DNA of 64,000 nt from Sandaracinaceae bacterium (lineage in GTDB: Bacteria > Myxococcota_A > Polyangia > Polyangiales > Houyiibacteriaceae), in assembly GCA_016706685.1 (NCBI GenBank), contig JADJJE010000011.1, positions 313,373 to 377,372 on the forward strand. Direction: 5' to 3'. Positions within the stretch are counted from its first letter, which is position 1; every line of letters starts with the position of its first letter. The notes beneath the pieces are model-generated. The model did no database searches and was not told the DNA's origin. It was given only the letters and a program-made list of their open reading frames with translations. A program made the position numbers and the translations under genes. Of this stretch, positions 52,188-62,906 are shown piece after piece.

Positions 52188-52783
52188 GCGTGCGGGGACG
52201 CGGCGCGGCTGGCCTGTGGCTGGCCACGGTGCTGCTGGCGAGCGCCCTCGGGGGTGCGTGCGGCGGCGGCACCAACGCGCGTCACCCCAACGGGCGGCAA
52301 GACGATCCCGAAGAGGCAGCCGGCGGCGAAGAACCCGTCAGCGAGGACACGCCCGAGGAGCGCCCCGCCGTGGAGGGCGCGCTCGAGCTCACGCTGGCCC
52401 AGCCCGACGGCGCGCTCATGTTCGTGGGCGAGATGCGTGGGCGCCCCGTGCTGCTCTTCTTCTTTGCCACCTACGACGTGGCCAGCCAGGCCAACGTCAT
52501 GCCGCTGAGCGCCTTTGCCGAGGCACACCCCGAGGTGCGCGTGGTGGCGGTGGCCGTGCAGCCCGACGCGCGCCAGTTCGTGGGTGCCTGGGTGACCGCG
52601 CTCAGCCCGCCGTTCGAGGCCGCGTTCGACCCCGACGACGCCATCAGCCAGGGCACCACCGCGCTCGGCCAGCTGGGGGTGCCCACCTTCGTGCTGCTGG
52701 ATGCCGACGGCGTGCCGCGCGCCGCCCTGGCAGGCGTCCAGACGCAGGCCACCATCGAAGAGATGCTGACCCGGCTGCCGTGA
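52184..52783 (+). CDS. Thioredoxin-like lipoprotein lacking the CXXC motif
   Basis: 199 residues from a GTG at 52184. Lipoprotein signal LATVLLASALGGACGGG, an acidic linker, then a TlpA/AhpC-like fold: MRGRPVLLFFFATYDVASQA, EVRVVAVAVQPDARQFVG, LGQLGVPTFVLLDADGVPRA. The VPTFVLLD strand with cis-proline is typical, but where WCPPC or CxxC should stand the sequence reads ATYDVAS. It therefore cannot act as a normal thiol oxidoreductase and may be a structural or binding protein. Confidence 0.75.
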   Translation: MSVRGRGAAGLWLATVLLASALGGACGGGTNARHPNGRQDDPEEAAGGEEPVSEDTPEERPAVEGALELTLAQPDGALMFVGEMRGRPVLLFFFATYDVASQANVMPLSAFAEAHPEVRVVAVAVQPDARQFVGAWVTALSPPFEAAFDPDDAISQGTTALGQLGVPTFVLLDADGVPRAALAGVQTQATIEEMLTRLP

Positions 52784-52799
52784 GCTGGCGGCGGTGTTA

Positions 52800-53100
52800 A
52801 GGGGGACTTTCACCTCCTGGGCCAGGCTTGGGCGAGGCATAAAGTCCCCTAGCGGGGACTAGATGGCTGACAGCAGGGTATGCCCTACCAAGGGTACTCA
52901 GACACTGCGTCCGGCCATCCTTGGTCGAACGCACCCCATTGTCGACCACCCAGCCTGCCCGAAGGGCGGACTGAATGTGTCCAAGTACCCTTGGTAGAAC
53001 AGCACCGACTCGCGGCCATCTAGTCCGACCCGCAGGGGCGGACTTTCAGGTCGCCCAGGCCTGGTTTGCTGCCCTCGGCTTCAGCCGGGGTGCCCCTCAA
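52800..53100 (+). mobile_element. Family B palindromic element, copy 2 (degenerate)
   Basis: Boundaries approximate. It contains B-type hairpins at 52843-52860 (AGTCCCC/GGGGACT) and 53022-53044 (AGTCCG...CGGACT), an imperfect A'-type hairpin near 53072-53090 (CCTCGGCT/AGCCGGGG), and the 52-nt family B core at 52874-52925. That core matches 47587-47638 of copy 1 in reverse-complement orientation with few changes. The left A hairpin is missing. No gene is seen between 52784 and 53140. Confidence 0.6.
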
Positions 53101-53140
53101 CGGCCCATCGTCAACTTGTCAACACCACTGCGCCCAGCCA

Positions 53141-54703
53141 CTACAGCCCGATGCCCAGCTGCGCGCGCGACACCCCCGCGCTGGTGATGACGCCACGCTG
53201 CGTGCTGGCCTCTTCCGGGTCGCGGAACGTGATGCCGTGCCGCCCGAAGTCGCGCTGCAGGTCGTCGTACGACGTGCGGATCTTGTCCACCGTGTTGCGG
53301 TAGGCCACGTCCTCCACCTCGCGCCGGTAGAAGTACTTCATGGGCGAGCCACCCAGGATGCGCATCTCGTCGCCGTAGGGGCGGAACAGGTAGAAGCTGA
53401 CCTCGGGGTGCATCTCGCGGATGGACCGCACGGCCTTGTCGAAGCGCCCGTTGATGAGCGCCTTGAGCCCCTGCATGGTGGAGTAGACGCCGCCGCGGGA
53501 GTGCACGTGACCGGCCGTGTCCGAGAACACCGGCACCAGCGGGTCGATCAGGATGACCATGGTGGCGCCCTGCCGCACGGCCACGCGCATGTTGGTGGTG
53601 CGCGTGAAGGCGCCGTCGATGTAGTAGCGCCCGTCGATGCGCTCCGGCGCGTAGAACGGCACGAGCGCGGCCGAGGCCCGCACGGCCTTGTGCACGGGCA
53701 CGTGGCGGAAGCCCTCTTCGCCGAACACCACCGCCTGCGAGGTGTCCTGGTCCGTGGCCCCCACGAACAGCGGCCGGCGCAGGTCATCGAAGTGGTTGCG
53801 CATGCCCGGGCGCGTGAGGTGCCGCTCCAGGTAGTCGCGCAGCTTGTCGCCCGCGAAGATGCCCCCGGGCACGGCGCGGAACACCGACGAGAGCGCGCCA
53901 CGCGGGCCCTCACCGCCGCGCACCAGCTCGGAGGCGGCCCTGGCCACGCGAGGCCCCAGCTCCTTCAAGTTGGGATCGAAGATGTCGGAGCGGCGAATCG
54001 GGTCGACACGGGCCCGCCCCCCGGCCAGGCCGCGGCCAATCTCGTCGGGGCCCACGCCGTTGGCCAACATGCAGCCGATGAGCGCGCCGGCGCTGATGCC
54101 GCAGAAGAGGTCGAAGTCCACGATGGCGCGGTCCACCAGGAACGACTCGAGCGCGCGCAGCACGCCAATCTCGTAGAACAGGCCCTCCACGCCCCCGCCC
54201 GCCAGGCAGATGGCCACCTTGCCGGCGCGCAGGCGCTCGGTCTGCAGCGCGATCTGCGCCTCGAGCGCGTCCAGGTTGGGCCGGTCCAGCACCGCGCGCA
54301 GGCGATACGTGCCGAAGTGGAATGCGGCGTCGGCCCCGCCCCGCCCCACGATGCCGATGACCCGGTCGCGCTGCACCGCTGCGTGCAGCTCATCGTCCGG
54401 GAAGAGGCGCGCCAAGAGCTGCCCCGCGCGGGTGAGCGCGAAGGGCCCCTGCTGGCTGGGGCTGTCCACGTCGCCCGTGAGCGGCTGCTCGCGCGTGTCG
54501 ATGACCAGCGCGTCCACGGACTGCTCGGCCAGCACCCGCATGGCCACACCCGGGTCGCTCACCGTGTAGAAGCGCAGCGTGCCGCCGGGCCGCTGGTAGA
54601 TGAAGGCGCCATCCCCCGCGCGCCGGGCCCCCTCGCGCATCAGCAGGAGGTCCTGAGCCCGCGCGTCATCGAGCGGCGCGCCCACGTACAGAACGGTGTG
54701 CAT
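53141..54703 (-). CDS. Patatin-like phospholipase
   Basis: 520 residues from the ATG at 54703. The first ~170 residues are an unrecognised domain. The patatin domain then begins: oxyanion loop ICLAGGGVEGLFYEIGVL, nucleophile elbow CGISAGALIGCML with GxSxG, and the catalytic aspartate in YYIDGAFTRTTNM. These give the Ser-Asp dyad of patatins, which hydrolyse ester bonds in lipids. No signal peptide. It resembles cytoplasmic bacterial patatins such as RssA relatives. It stands alone between a family B and a family A element. Confidence 0.87.
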   Translation of the reverse strand: MHTVLYVGAPLDDARAQDLLLMREGARRAGDGAFIYQRPGGTLRFYTVSDPGVAMRVLAEQSVDALVIDTREQPLTGDVDSPSQQGPFALTRAGQLLARLFPDDELHAAVQRDRVIGIVGRGGADAAFHFGTYRLRAVLDRPNLDALEAQIALQTERLRAGKVAICLAGGGVEGLFYEIGVLRALESFLVDRAIVDFDLFCGISAGALIGCMLANGVGPDEIGRGLAGGRARVDPIRRSDIFDPNLKELGPRVARAASELVRGGEGPRGALSSVFRAVPGGIFAGDKLRDYLERHLTRPGMRNHFDDLRRPLFVGATDQDTSQAVVFGEEGFRHVPVHKAVRASAALVPFYAPERIDGRYYIDGAFTRTTNMRVAVRQGATMVILIDPLVPVFSDTAGHVHSRGGVYSTMQGLKALINGRFDKAVRSIREMHPEVSFYLFRPYGDEMRILGGSPMKYFYRREVEDVAYRNTVDKIRTSYDDLQRDFGRHGITFRDPEEASTQRGVITSAGVSRAQLGIGL

Positions 54704-54816
54704 CGGGGGGGTGTAGGGTCGAAGGGTGCCGGTGCGCAACCCAGGCCCCTCCCTGGGCATGCGGCCACTTCACGTGGGCGTGGGCGTTGACGGCGACGGC
54801 GACGGCGACGGCTATC

Positions 54817-55326
54817 GACTCATCACAAGTTCGTCGGGGCAGTCCGAGGCCGAGTGGATTCTGCAGGTTCCGTTCTGGGCCTTATTTCAAGCCACTTTTG
54901 GCGCCCCGGCTTGAAAAGCCGGGGCAGCGGGTCCTGGGCCTCGCTCCGGGGACAAGTCCTCCCTCCGAGGGAGGACTCAGCTTGGGTGGACTAGAGGAGC
55001 TCGAGGTGGCTGGCTGTGGAGGGTTTGGGGCCCGTCGAGGCCTCGAAGGCCTCATGGTTGGTCGTGACTTGCCAAACCCACCCGCCTTGGAACGACTAAT
55101 CGATGAGTAAGCAGCTCGGATCTCGCCCAGCAGATGATCTCGAGGCTCAACACTTTACCCGCTTCCGAGGCTGAGTCCTCCCTTGGAGGGAGGACTTGTC
55201 CCCGAAGCCAGGCGAAGGTCCCGCTGCCCCGGCTTTCAAGCCGGGGCGCCCAAGTGCCTTGATACAAGCCGCTTCCGGCCCAGCGAGAGTCGGCCAGGGT
55301 CCTTGGGACGGCTCCGGTGACCATGG
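54817..55326 (+). mobile_element. Family A palindromic element, copy 3 (right end truncated)
   Basis: About 510 bp. Left terminal repeat GACTCATCACAAGTTCG and all four hairpins are present, and the sequence differs from copy 1 at about ten positions by eye. Identity stops after GGTGACCATGG near 55326, so the right terminal repeat is absent. The stop codon of the neighbouring gene follows 7 bp later. The left flank has GGCGAC x3 preceded by CACGTGGGCGTGGGCGTT, the same outer sequence as the right side of copy 2 in complement. Confidence 0.85.
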
Positions 55327-55332
55327 GTTCGC

Positions 55333-55767
55333 TCAGGAGGAGACGTACTTGTCCACGCTCAGCGCCCAGCGGATTTCATCAATGATGTCCGAGATCTCGC
55401 CGGTGTCCTTCTCGTACGTGACCTCGTGCCAGACATCGAGGACGCGCGAGTCGTCGACCGGGTCCAGCACCTTCACGGTCTTGGCGTCCGCCTCCGCGTA
55501 GCCGCGGGCTCCGGCGCTCTCGCCCACCATGCTGCGGACGCGGTCGAACAGCTGCTCGGCCATCTCGTTGGGGAAGTCCGAGCGCTGCGTGCGGGCCGTG
55601 AACGACACGCGCGCGTGGTCTCGGAGCCGAAGCCGAACGCCCGAGTCCATGATGTGGAACCGCACGCGCTCAGCGATGTGAATCTCTTGGTCTTCGGTGC
55701 GGTACACCTCCACACCGGCTTGGTGGAGGGCGGACTGCACGGTGCTTAGATCGGCGAGGCGGGACAC
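55333..55767 (-). CDS. Hypothetical protein
   Basis: 144 residues from a GTG at 55767, chosen because GAGAGGAA stands about 3-10 nt upstream; the frame is open to a TTG at 55800. Not recognised. It has a beta-rich centre (HQAGVEVYRTEDQEIHIAER, DSGVRLRLRDHARVSFTART) and an alpha-helical end (YEKDTGEISDIIDEIRWALS). No signal peptide. Its 3' end is abutted by the truncated family A copy 3, so its last codons could have been altered by the element. Confidence 0.6.
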   Translation of the reverse strand: MSRLADLSTVQSALHQAGVEVYRTEDQEIHIAERVRFHIMDSGVRLRLRDHARVSFTARTQRSDFPNEMAEQLFDRVRSMVGESAGARGYAEADAKTVKVLDPVDDSRVLDVWHEVTYEKDTGEISDIIDEIRWALSVDKYVSS

Positions 55768-55855
55768 GCTTTCCTCTCGGACTTTCGGAACGCTGGTCAA
55801 ACCTTACGTAGGATAGCCTCCCCGTGCTGAAGACTGCAACGACGAAGAACAGAAC

Positions 55856-56437
55856 TCAGGGCGCGAGGCGGCGCATGGACCAGCCGGCAGCGGTGCGCGT
55901 GTACTCGAAGCGGTCGTGCAGGCGGTCGGCGTCGGCGAACCAGAGCTCGATGGTGCTCGGGACCAGGCGGTAGCCGCCCCAGCGCGGGGGGCGCGGCACG
56001 GGGCCTGCGGCGAAGCGCTCGTCGGCCTCTTGCACGCGGGCCGCGAGGGCTGCGCGGTCGGGGATCTCCTGGCTCTGCGGAGAGGCCCAGGCGCCCACCT
56101 GGCTGCCGCGCGGGCGGCTGGCGAAGTAGGCGTCGCTGACGGCGTCGGGGGCCTCCGTGACGCGGCCCTCCACGCGCACCTGCACGCCCGTCGAGGACCA
56201 GTGGTAGGCCAGCGCCGCCACGCCACGGGCCAGCTCGCGGCCCTTGCGGCTGTCGCGGTGCGTGTAGAACACGAAGCCCTGCTCGCTCACGTCGCGCACC
56301 AGCACGAAGCGCACGGACGGCACGCCGGCGTCACTGGCGGTGGCCAGGGCCGCGCGGTCGGGCTCGAAGCTCTCGCTCTGCGCGGCCTCGCGGTGGAGCC
56401 TCACGAACCAGGCGATCGGGTCGGCCTCGGGGTGCAT
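55856..56437 (-). CDS. pdxH: Pyridoxamine 5'-phosphate oxidase
   Basis: 193 residues from the ATG at 56437. Conserved blocks: FEPDRAALATASDAGVPSVR, VLVRDVSEQGFVFYTHRDSR with the FMN-binding FYTHRDSRKG, the core ALAYHWSSTGVQVRVEGRVT, YFASRPRGSQVGAWASPQSQ, WGGYRLVPSTIELWFADADR and RFEYTR at the end. It oxidises pyridoxamine or pyridoxine phosphate to pyridoxal phosphate with FMN. Monocistronic as far as can be seen. Confidence 0.94.
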   Translation of the reverse strand: MHPEADPIAWFVRLHREAAQSESFEPDRAALATASDAGVPSVRFVLVRDVSEQGFVFYTHRDSRKGRELARGVAALAYHWSSTGVQVRVEGRVTEAPDAVSDAYFASRPRGSQVGAWASPQSQEIPDRAALAARVQEADERFAAGPVPRPPRWGGYRLVPSTIELWFADADRLHDRFEYTRTAAGWSMRRLAP

Positions 56438-56561
56438 CGCCGGGTTATGACCTCCGGGCGCTTGGCACGCCATGCCAGGTCACCCCCATGAAGGGAAAGC
56501 TACACTGGTGTCGGACAAAGCTAGCTTTGCGGGGGCGCGCTCGTGATACCGTCTCGCCTCC

Positions 56562-59500
56562 ATGACTGGAAGCGCCGAGGAGCTCATCGCCCGCCTGCGG
56601 GCCAACCCCGAGGACCCTGCTGCGTTCGCCGAGCTCCGCGCGCACTATCACCGCATTGGTGATCACGCGTCGCTCGCGAACTTGTTGGTGGGGTGGGCCG
56701 GGCGCACCCAAGACCACGGCTCGGCGGCCACCGCCTTCGTGCAAGCGGCCGATCTCATCGCGCGCTACGTGAACGACATCCCGCGCGCGATCGCGGTGTA
56801 CGAGCAGGCGCTCGAGCGGCAGCCCACGCACGCCGACGCCACCGCGCGGCTCGAGAAGCTGTTTCAGCACACGGGCGAAGCGCGCCGGCTCATCGACCTG
56901 TACGAGCGGCGCATCAAGGCCCTCACGCGCTTGCAGGGTGAGCCGCGCGTCATCGCCGAGCTGCACGAGAAGGTGGCGGGCATCTGGCTCGAGCACTTCC
57001 AGCGCGCCGACAAGGGCGTGGCCAGCTACCGCGCCGCGTTCGAGCTGGACCCCACGCGCGTGTCGGCCATCTACGCCGCGCGCGAGATCTACCGCGAGGC
57101 CGGCAACCTGAAGGCCGCCATTCCGCTCTACCAGCTGGAGGCCAACGCCGAGCCCGACGCCGCGCGCCGCGTGGGCCTGCTGCGCGAGCTGGCCAGCATT
57201 CGCCGCGAGCACGCGCACGATCTCGCGGGCGCCATCACGTCGCTGCAAGAAGCCCTGCGCATTGTGCCCGATGACGCGAGCGTGCTGCACGAGCTGGCCA
57301 CGCTGCGCCTCGAGCACGCCGCGGCGGGTGGACCAGACGCCGACGCCGAGCGCCGTGAGGCCGCCGACCTGCTCTTCCAGCTGGCCCAGCTGTTGGGCGG
57401 CGAGCACGCGCTGGCCTATGCCTGCGCTTCGCTAGACGCCGCGCCGGACTTCGAGCCCGCGCTCGACTACCTGGAGCGCCTGGCCGCCGAGCACAACCGG
57501 GGCGACCTGCTGCCCGCGCGCTGGGTGGGCTTCGTGGCCACCGCCGAAGACGGGCCGGGCGCGCGCCGCCGCCGCCACGACCTGGCCACCGCCTACGTGG
57601 AGGCGGGCCAGCCCAAGGACGCCATCAACTGCCTCGAGCCGCTGCTCACGCTGGGTGACGTGGACGCCGCGCAAGCGCTGGTGCGCCTGTACCGCGACGC
57701 GGGCCGCGATGACGACGCCGAGCGCGCGCTGTCCATCTCCATGGCCGCGCTGCCCATGGACGAGCGCCTCCCGCGCATGCAAGAGCGCGTGAAGAAGTTC
57801 CACGCGGCGGGCAACCTCGAGCGCGCCGAGATCACGGCCACCGAGCTGCTGGCGCTGGACCCCAGCAACGCCGTGGCCATCGAGATGCTGGTGCAGATTC
57901 GGCGCGGCGCGGGCGACCTGTCCGGCGCGCGTGACCTGCTGCACTCGGGCGCCAGCAACCCCGGCGTGGAGACGCCGCGGCGCGTGGAGCTGCTGCACCA
58001 GGTGGCGCAGCTGTGCGAGGCCGAGCTGGGTGACGTGGACGGCGCCGTGGGTGCCTGGCGCGCCATCGCCGCGCTGGCCCGCAAGAGACGCAGCCGCGCG
58101 TGGAGCTGCTGCGCCTCTTGGAGAAGGCCGGGCGCTGGGACGACCTGGTGGAGCTGCTGGAGCGGCAGCTGGGCCACATGACCGACGACAAGGCGCAGGC
58201 GGCCCTGCTGCGGCGCATCGCGCGCGTGCACCGCGACATGCGGCACGACGACGAGGCCAGCATCGTGGCGCTGAACGCGCTGCGCGGCATTCGCCCCAAC
58301 GACGCCGCCGTGCGGTCCGAGCTGATTGACCTGATGACCGCGCGCGAGGCGTGGCAGAGCCTCTTGCCGCTGCTCAAGCAGCGCGGGCAAGACGAGGGCG
58401 AGACGCACGACGCGCGCGTGAGCGCGTGGGCCACGCTGGCGCAGATCTGCGAGACGCGCCTGAATCAAGACGAAGACGCGCACTACGCCGCCAGCCAGTG
58501 GGCCGCGCTGGCACCCACCGAGCCGCTTGCGCTCGACGTGATGGAGCGCGTGAACACGCGCCTCGACCGGCACGACCGGCAGGTGGAGACGCTGCTGCGC
58601 CGCGTGGACCTGGCCACCGATGACGCCACGCGCGGGGCCCTGCTGCGGCGCGTGGCCGACCTGTGCGCCGTGCGCCTGGGCGACGAAGCGCAGGCCATCA
58701 CGCACCTGGAGCACGCGCTGCGGCTCGACCCGCAGGACGCCGCCGCCATGGACGCCATCGCGCCGCTGTACACGCGCGCGGGCCGCTCCGAGCAGTGGGT
58801 GGCGCTCATGCAGGACAAGCTGCGCCTCGAGACCGACCCGGCTCGCCAGGCGGAGCTGCGCCGCGTGATCGCGCGCATGCTCACCACCCTGCCCGGCCGC
58901 GAGGCCGACGCGCTGAACGCTTGGCGCAAGGTGCGCGACGACGCCGGTGGCGACGCCGAGACGCTGGAAGCGCTGCGCTCGCTGCTGGGCGAAGGCAACG
59001 AGGCCGAGCTGGCCGACGTGCTGGGCGCGCTGGCCGCCACGGCCGACGGCGAGAGCGAAGACGACCTGATTGGCCTGCGCATGCTGTACGTGCAGCAGGC
59101 TGGCCTGCTGGACAAGCTGGGGCGCGAGAAGGAGGCCGCCGCGGCCCTGCGCGCGGCGCTGGACGCCGACCCGGAGCACATGCCCAGCGTGCGGCGCCTG
59201 GTGGCCATCTGCGAGGCCGCGGAGGACCACCCGGGCCTGGTGGACGCGCTCGAGCGCCAGATGGCCATCACCGAGGACGCCGACCTGCAGGTGCCCATCG
59301 CCGAGCGCATCATCAAGCTGTCGCGCGAGACGCTGGCCACGCCCGAGCGCGCCGTGCCGGCGTACACCGCGTGGATCACCGCTGAGCCCACGGCCCTGCC
59401 GCCGCTGGTGGGCCTGGCCGAGGTGTATGGCCTGACGGGCCAGCCCGAGTACCAGCGCGACGTGCTGGACCGCTTGGTGGCCGTGTCGCACGGCACCGAC

Positions 59501-62046
59501 GTGAAGCTGTCCTACCGCTACGCGCGTGAGGTGGCGAAGGTGTGCCACGAGAAGCTGGACGACGCCGAGGGCGCCTACCAGCGCTTGCTGCCGGGCACGC
59601 TGGCGGGCGACGAGCAGAGCGAGCAGGCCCTGCACGCGCTGGCGCTGGCCACCGGGCGCGCGGCCACGCTGGGTGACCTGTACGCCGGCATGGCGCACCA
59701 ACAGGGCGGCGGCGCGGGCTCGAAGGCGCGCTGGCTGCTGGCGCGCGACGTGTACGCCGAGCACGCCAAGGACGGGCCGAAGGCGCTGGACGCGCTGCTG
59801 CGCGCGTTTGCGCTCGACCTGGACGACGCGGCGCTGCTGGACGAAGTGGACGCCATGGTGGTGGCGCAAGAGGCGTACCCGCGGCTCGAGCAGGTGTACG
59901 AGACGCTGCTGCGGCGCGCCGAGACGCCCACCGCGAAGGTGGCCCTGCTGCTGCGCCACGCGGGCATCTTGGAGAGCAAGGCCGCGGCCCCGGGCGACGC
60001 ACTCGACCGCGTGCTGCGCGCCATCAGCCTGACGCCCACGGACGAGGCCCTGTTCGAGCGGGCCGAGGCGCTGGCCGCCACCACCGGGCGCGCAGCGGAC
60101 CTGCTGCCGGCGCTGGACAAGCGCGCCAACGCGTTCAGCAACCCGGCCGACGCGGTGCCCGCCGTGCTGCGGGCCGCGCGCTACGCCGCCACCCAGGTGG
60201 GCGACGCCGAGGCCGCCATGCGCTACGTGCGCAAGGCCACGTCGCTGGCGCACGGCAACGCCGATGCGCTGGGCGAGATTGAGACCCTGGTGCGCGGCAT
60301 GGACGAGGCGGCCGGCGGCGACACGCTGCGGCGCGCGCTGATTGCCACCTACCGCGAGACCGCCGAGTTTGCGGGGCCGAAGGGCGTGCCCGCGCTGCTG
60401 CGCGCCGCCGACCTGCTGAAGCAGCTGGGCAACGCCGCCGAGGCGCGCGCCACCGTGGAGCAGGCCGTGCGCAACGCGCCGCTGGACGACGGCGCCTACC
60501 GCGCGCTGGCCGCGCTGTCCGAGGGTGACGAGGGCGCGAAGCAGCTGGACCGGCTGCTGTCGGACCTGATTGACGACGCGCTGGACGCCACCGTGGCGGG
60601 CACGCTCTACCGCCGCCGCGGCGAGCTGTTGGTGGCGCGCGGGCAGCACAGCGAAGCGGCCGACGTGTTCCAGCAGCTGCTCACGCTGGACAGCCACAAC
60701 GTGGCCGCGCGCGAGGCGCTGCTCACTTCGCTGGAAGCCGCCAACCGCCACCAAGACCTGACCATGGCCATCGAGGGCGACCTGCGGCGCAGCACCGACG
60801 CAGCGCACAAGCTGGCCCTGCGCAAGCGCCTGGCCGCCATCTGGGAGGGGCCGCTCGACAACCGCTTCGAGGCGCTGGACGTCTGGAAGCAGGTGCTGCG
60901 CGAGGCCTCGCGCGATGAAGACGCGCTGGCCGCCGTGGCACGCCTCGAGGCCGCCGGGCGCGCCGTGAGCGAGGGCGACGACGAGGACGACGAGCTGCTG
61001 TCCATCCCGCCCTCGCCCAGGCCGCCCTCGGTGGTGCCTGCCGCGCTGGCGCATGACGATGAAGACGGGGACGGGACGGCGACCGAGTCCGATGCGGCGT
61101 CCACCGACCGCAAGACCCAGCCGGATGCCGCCGAAGACGCCGCCGAGCTGACCAACCCGTCCATTGCGCTGCCGGATGATGCGCAAGAGCCCGCGGCCGC
61201 CAGCGAGCCCGCCCCGGCTGGCGAGAGCCCCCCCCCTGCCCCTGCCCGCCACGCCGTGCGCCCGTCTGCGCCGCCCCCGTGGCGCGGGCGTCTTCGCTGC
61301 CGCCCCGCCGCTGCCCCCGCGCGCGTCCTCCGCGCCGCCTCCGCCTCCGCGCGCGTCCTCGGCGCCGCCTCCGCCGCCCCCCCGGGCCGCGTCCGTGCCG
61401 CCCCCGGCTCCCCCTGTGGCCGCGCCCCCCGTGGTGCCCCCACGGCCGCCTGCCGCCGCCGCCCCGCCCCCCCCGCGGGCCTCCGTGCCGCCGCCGCCCC
61501 TGCCCCCCGTGGCGCGCCCTCCCGGCCGTGCTTCGGCGCCAGGCCTGCCCCCCCTGCCCGGCTTTGCCGCCGCCCCGCCGCCCATGCCCCCGCCGCCCCC
61601 GCGGGCGTCCGTGGCCCCGCCCCTGCCGAGCTCACGCTCCATCCCGCCCCCGCCCCTGCCCCCACGGGCTTCGGCGGCGCCGCCCCTGCCCGCCCCGCCC
61701 CATGCCGGCGGCCCCCGAGTTCACCGACGAGGTCACCTCCGTGACCCAGCACGACTCCGAGCCCGCGCCCGCTGCCGTGGCCGAGGCCGAAGGCATGATG
61801 GACCCGTTCGACACCGGCCGCGTGAGCTTCCCGTCGGACGACGGGATCTTCGTGGGCGGCGACGGGATGACCGAGAGCCAGGTGGCCGCGCTGCCGAAGG
61901 GCGACGAGGAGGCGGCCGATGATGGCGACCTGCTCGAGCTGGACGACGAGGAGTTCGAGGACTTGGATGGCGACGACGACGTGCTGGACGTGACGTCGAC
62001 GGAGTTCGACTTGGCGGACCTGCCGGAGGACGACGGGAAGGCCTGA
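56562..62046 (+). CDS. Giant TPR-repeat protein with Pro-rich and acidic C-terminus (several apparent frameshifts)
   Basis: About 1829 residues if read as one gene. Residues 1 to about 1480 are helical repeats of TPR type (IAVYEQALERQPTHADATAR, VASYRAAFELDPTRVSAIYA, AITHLEHALRLDPQDAAAMD). Then a Pro-rich stretch repeating PPPPRAS-like units (about 61280-61690) and an acidic end (LLELDDEEFEDLDGDDDVLD). The frame must be mended by one base near 58085, one each in C-runs at 61275-61279 and 61302-61305, and two between 61691 and 61700; the total then divides by three and the motifs read through. Similar myxobacterial proteins are uncharacterised. A scaffold role is inferred. No signal peptide, so probably cytoplasmic. 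Confidence 0.75.
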
Positions 62047-62072
62047 GCGGTCGGCGCTGGTCCTGCGACGCC

Positions 62073-62906
62073 TCAGGGTGCGCGGCGGAAGCCCACCGCG
62101 CACCAGTAGGGCTCGCCCTCGGAGAAGCGCACGCGCTCGAGCCCGGCGGCCTCCATCATCGAGCGGATCTCGTCGCGCGTGAAGCGCTGCTCGAGCGGCG
62201 TGCCGAACCGGTCTCGCGCGTCGGTGCGCATCGTGTAGAACGACAGGTGCCGGTACGCCGAGAGGGGCACGTGATGCACATCAGCGCCCAGCGTCTCGGC
62301 GACCGCAGCCCCCCGCGCCAGCGGCCAGTACACGCCTGCTGCGAGCACGTCGCACACCGCGGCCTTGGCCGTGCGAGGAAGCTTCGAGATGCGGTTGCGA
62401 AGCAGCTCCGACGCTTTCCAGGTGAGCGCGAACCACTTGGGCCGGTTGTCGAAGCGATAGTAGAGATAGAGCAGCAGGGGAGCACCCGGCTTGAGGGCAC
62501 GCGCACACGCCTTGATGGCGTCGGGCGTGGACGGTACGTGGTGCAGCACCCCCAGGCTGTACAGGAAGTCGAGCGACCCAGGCTCGAAAGGCAGCTCATC
62601 CACGCTCGCCAACGCGAAGTCGCAACCTGGAACGCCCGCCAGCTGCGCCTTGGCCACGGCCAGCGCTTCGGAGCTCGCGTCCACGCACGTCAGGTGACCT
62701 ACGCGCGGCGCCGCCAGGCGTGCCCAGCGGCCCGTCCCGCAGCCGATGTCCGCGCCCCGGGCATCCTTCGGCAGGTCGTCCCATGGAAACACCGAGAAAT
62801 AGGCGTTGAAGAGCCGTTGTTGCTCCTCGGCGGGGAGCGCATCTTGCTGAAAGCGCGACCACTCGTCGCCAAAGGAAGCGACCGTGCTGGGGTCGAGGTT
62901 GGACAT
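62073..62906 (-). CDS. Class I SAM-dependent methyltransferase
   Basis: 277 residues from the ATG at 62906. Motif I is ADIGCGTGRWARLAAPRVGH, motif II LTCVDASSEALAVAKAQLAG, and a later DFLYSLGVLHHVPSTPDAIK is the motif IV/V region of Methyltransf_11-type enzymes. The C-terminal part (LSAYRHLSFYTMRTDARDRF) may bind the substrate. It faces the glycosyltransferase gene divergently, which suggests a role in modifying a sugar or polysaccharide-linked product (inference). Confidence 0.87.
   Translation of the reverse strand: MSNLDPSTVASFGDEWSRFQQDALPAEEQQRLFNAYFSVFPWDDLPKDARGADIGCGTGRWARLAAPRVGHLTCVDASSEALAVAKAQLAGVPGCDFALASVDELPFEPGSLDFLYSLGVLHHVPSTPDAIKACARALKPGAPLLLYLYYRFDNRPKWFALTWKASELLRNRISKLPRTAKAAVCDVLAAGVYWPLARGAAVAETLGADVHHVPLSAYRHLSFYTMRTDARDRFGTPLEQRFTRDEIRSMMEAAGLERVRFSEGEPYWCAVGFRRAP

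Noticed and set aside
57593..61642. 1349-codon minus-strand frame opposite the TPR gene
   Set aside because: Its Gly/Arg/Gln-rich composition is the antisense of G/C-biased TPR codons; no motif, no start signal.
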